The position numbers and the translations under genes were made by a program. The notes under the pieces were generated by a model. That model was given only the letters and a program-made list of their open reading frames with translations. It was not told the DNA's origin and did no database searches. From Chloroflexota bacterium (GTDB taxonomy: Bacteria; Chloroflexota; Anaerolineae; DTPP01), in NCBI GenBank assembly GCA_012514615.1, contig JAAYZY010000548.1:1-9473 (forward strand): a stretch of DNA of 9,473 nt, in the 5' to 3' direction. Of this stretch, positions 7,378-9,473 are shown one piece after another (the stretch's first letter is position 1; each line of letters opens with the position of its first letter).

Positions 7378-7425
7378 ACGGTGGCCTTGGGGCATAACCA
7401 CACGGGGGAGGGTTGCGACACACCT

Positions 7426-9018
7426 ATGGAGACAGGCGCACATCTGCACGATCATCCTCGGCCGGCCCATGTGGTGGCCGTACTGGACTTCGGCTCGCAG
7501 TACAGCCAACTGATCGCCCGCCGGGTGCGGGATGCCCAGGTCTATTGCGAGCTGATCCCCTGGAACGCCCCCCGCGAGCGGCTGGAAGCCCTGCAGCCCG
7601 ATGCCTACATCCTGTCGGGCGGTCCCAACAGCGTCTACGGTCCTGGCGCTCCGGCCCTGCCGCCGTTCGTGCTGGAGAGCGGCCGGCCGGTCTTGGGCAT
7701 CTGCTACGGTATGCAGCTCTTGGCCCAGGCTCTGGGCGGTCGGGTGGCCCCGGCCCAGGAGCGGGAGTACGGCCCGGCCGAGCTGACTGTGGTGGACCTG
7801 GCTTCGCCGCTCTTTCAGGGCTTGCCCTTCACCATGCCGGTCTGGATGAGTCACGGCGACCGCATCGAGACGCTGCCGCCGGGTTTCCACCCCTTGGCCA
7901 CCACCGCCAACTCGCCCCACGCAGCCATGGGCGATCCCGCACGGCGCCTGTTCGGCTTGCAGTTCCACCCCGAGGTGGTGCACACTCCTCACGGCGGGGC
8001 CATCTTGCGCAATTTCTTGCTGCAGGTGTGTGGCATGGCCCCTACCTGGACGCCCAGGGCCATCGTTGAGGATACCATCGCTCGCTTACAGGAGCAGGTG
8101 GGAGACGAGCAGGTGATCTGCGGCCTCAGCGGCGGCGTGGACTCGGCGGTGACCGCCACGCTGCTGCACGGCGCGGTGGGCCGCCAACTGACCTGCATCT
8201 TCGTGGATAGCGGCCTGATGCGCTTGGGCGAGCCGGAACAGGTGGCGCGTACCTTCGGCCAAGAGCTGGGGATGAACCTGGTGGCTGTGGATGCCAAGGA
8301 CGAGTTCCTGCAAGCGTTGGCCGGCGTGGAGGACCCTGAGGTGAAGCGCAAGCGCATCGGAGAACGCTTCATCCGCGTCTTCGAGAGGGAGGCAAGACGC
8401 CTGGCCGAGGGGCTGGGGTACCCGGCGCGCTTCTTGGCTCAGGGTACTCTCTACCCGGATGTCATCGAGAGCGCCGCGCCGGAGCGGCCAGACGCTGGGC
8501 ATATCAAGACGCACCACAACGTGGGCGGCCTGCCGCCCGACATGCAGTTCGAGCTGGTGGAGCCGCTGCGCTACCTCTTCAAAGATGAGGTGCGAGCGGT
8601 GGGGGAGGCCCTGGGCCTGCCGGAAGCCATCGTTTGGCGGCACCCGTTCCCTGGGCCGGGGCTGGCGGTGCGCATCCTGGGCGAGGTGACGTGGGAGCGC
8701 CTGGAGACGCTGCGCCAAGCCGACGCCCTTTTCATGGAAGAGCTGAGCGCGGCTGGCTGGTATCGCCGCACAGCCCAAGCCTTCGCCGTGCTGCTGCCGG
8801 TGCGCACAGTGGGGGTGATGGGGGATAGCCGCACCTACGCCAACGCCGTGGCCTTGCGGGCGGTGACCACCGACGACTTCATGACTGCCGACTGGGCCCG
8901 CCTGCCTGACGACTTGCTGAGCCGGGCCGCCCGTCGCATCGTCAACGAAGTGGCCGACGTGAACCGCGTCGTCTACGACGTCACCTCCAAGCCGCCGGCC
9001 ACCATCGAGTGGGAGTAG
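7426..9018 (+). CDS. guaA: GMP synthase (glutamine-hydrolysing)
   Basis: 530 residues with the standard three-part layout. It aminates XMP to GMP using ATP and glutamine. The class I glutaminase domain (about 15-205) has [17 protein letters not shown] (20-36), the nucleophile C93 in GICYGMQ and the His-Glu pair H181 and E183 in FHPEVVH. The ATP pyrophosphatase domain has the P-loop GLSGGVDSA (233-241). The dimerisation domain has [11 protein letters not shown] (360-370), [15 protein letters not shown] (406-420) and a C-terminal [12 protein letters not shown] (519-530) typical of the family. I chose the ATG at 7426. The frame is open to a GTG at 7381 that has no ribosome site; GGGGGAGGG at 7405-7413 is a somewhat distant site for the ATG. 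The extra 15 residues ahead of the conserved core are His/Pro-rich and unimportant. Confidence 0.97.
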   Translation: METGAHLHDHPRPAHVVAVLDFGSQYSQLIARRVRDAQVYCELIPWNAPRERLEALQPDAYILSGGPNSVYGPGAPALPPFVLESGRPVLGICYGMQLLAQALGGRVAPAQEREYGPAELTVVDLASPLFQGLPFTMPVWMSHGDRIETLPPGFHPLATTANSPHAAMGDPARRLFGLQFHPEVVHTPHGGAILRNFLLQVCGMAPTWTPRAIVEDTIARLQEQVGDEQVICGLSGGVDSAVTATLLHGAVGRQLTCIFVDSGLMRLGEPEQVARTFGQELGMNLVAVDAKDEFLQALAGVEDPEVKRKRIGERFIRVFEREARRLAEGLGYPARFLAQGTLYPDVIESAAPERPDAGHIKTHHNVGGLPPDMQFELVEPLRYLFKDEVRAVGEALGLPEAIVWRHPFPGPGLAVRILGEVTWERLETLRQADALFMEELSAAGWYRRTAQAFAVLLPVRTVGVMGDSRTYANAVALRAVTTDDFMTADWARLPDDLLSRAARRIVNEVADVNRVVYDVTSKPPATIEWE

Positions 9019-9028
9019 GGAGGGTCTG

Positions 9029-9473
9029 ATGCCCCACACGGTGCGGCTGCTGCACTTTGCCGACTTCCACTTGGGGACGGAGAACTACGGCCGCCTGGAC
9101 CCCGCCACCGGCCTCTCGGGGCGGGTGCTGGACTTCCTGCGTTGTCTGGACTTCTTGGTGGACACCGCCTTGCAGGAGTCGGTGGACCTGGTGCTCTTCG
9201 CCGGCGATGCCTACAAGACCCGCGACCCTTCGCCCACGCACCAGCGGGAGTTTGCCCTGCGTATCCGCCGCCTGGCTGAGGAGGGCGTGCAGGTGCTGCT
9301 GCTGGTGGGCAACCACGACATGCCCGGGGCCACGGGGCGGGCCAACAGCGTAGACATCTTCCACACCCTCGCCGTGCCCAACGTCACCGTGGCCAACCGC
9401 CTGCGCTTGCACCGCCTGGAGACCCGCTCGGGCCCCGTGCAGGTGGTGACGCTGCCCTGGGTGATCCCCAATC
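9029..9473 (+). CDS. sbcD: SbcD/Mre11-type exonuclease, N-terminal part (cut by window edge)
   Basis: 148 codons are visible before the window ends. They carry the calcineurin-like phosphoesterase metal motifs of Mre11/SbcD: LLHFADFHLG (7-16) with D12 and H14, VLFAGDAYKTRDP (55-67) with D60, and LLLVGNHD (90-97) with N95 and H96. SbcD with its partner SbcC processes hairpins and protein-blocked DNA ends. The ATG at 9029 lies 10 bases after the guaA stop and has GGGAGGG five bases upstream, so it is probably co-transcribed with guaA. The third-motif histidines and the SbcC gene would lie downstream, outside the window. It could also be named a DNA repair exonuclease of the same family; the subfamily is not resolvable from this part. 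Confidence 0.88.
   Translation, partial: MPHTVRLLHFADFHLGTENYGRLDPATGLSGRVLDFLRCLDFLVDTALQESVDLVLFAGDAYKTRDPSPTHQREFALRIRRLAEEGVQVLLLVGNHDMPGATGRANSVDIFHTLAVPNVTVANRLRLHRLETRSGPVQVVTLPWVIPN

Noticed and set aside
7378..7425. Promoter or terminator between xpt and guaA
   Set aside because: Only a weak GTGG/CCAC pairing is visible, with no T tract and no promoter-like hexamers; the 48-base gap fits an internal operon spacing.
6673..7992. A 439-codon minus-strand open frame across xpt and guaA
   Set aside because: It is antisense to two clearly identified genes, has a composition typical of a shadow frame and shows no motif.

Overview
The window is a dense, GC-rich bacterial segment holding two gene blocks that diverge from one intergenic region at about 5455-5683. 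The suggested source is a Chloroflexota (Anaerolineae-like) bacterium. That is an inference from the high GC content, the long Ala/Pro/Thr-rich linker behind a lipobox, the free use of GTG and TTG starts and the mix of gene families. No rRNA or other direct taxonomic marker is present.

Left, minus strand (1-2820): a histidine biosynthesis operon, hisD - hisC - HAD-family phosphatase. Its genes are joined by 4-base ATGA stop/start overlaps. The roughly 370 bases upstream of hisD hold no conventional gene, but in transcriptional order they contain: a sigma70-type promoter (2792-2820); a strong Shine-Dalgarno site and a GTG-started 50-codon frame (2611-2763) whose codons include six consecutive histidines and eight histidines in ten; a stem-loop inside that frame; and a 10-bp GC-rich hairpin followed by a T tract (2534-2568), ending 50 bases before the hisD start. 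This is the architecture of a his leader-peptide transcription attenuator, and it is the most interesting item in the window.

Middle, minus strand (2850-5559): a two-gene unit. The first gene encodes a Tat-type lipoprotein with a DUF362 domain. The second, overlapping it by 11 bases, encodes a polytopic membrane iron-sulfur protein that looks like a NapH-type membrane part fused to a NapG/MauM-type ferredoxin part, with six 4Fe-4S cysteine motifs. Together they look like a membrane and extracytoplasmic electron-transfer module of unknown substrate.

Right, plus strand (5598-9473): a near-consensus promoter drives an Old Yellow Enzyme family oxidoreductase, xanthine phosphoribosyltransferase (xpt), GMP synthase (guaA) and the start of an SbcD/Mre11-type nuclease, which runs off the window. 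xpt and guaA catalyse consecutive steps (xanthine to XMP to GMP), so this operon carries a guanine-nucleotide salvage route. Why the oxidoreductase is translationally coupled to xpt is not clear.
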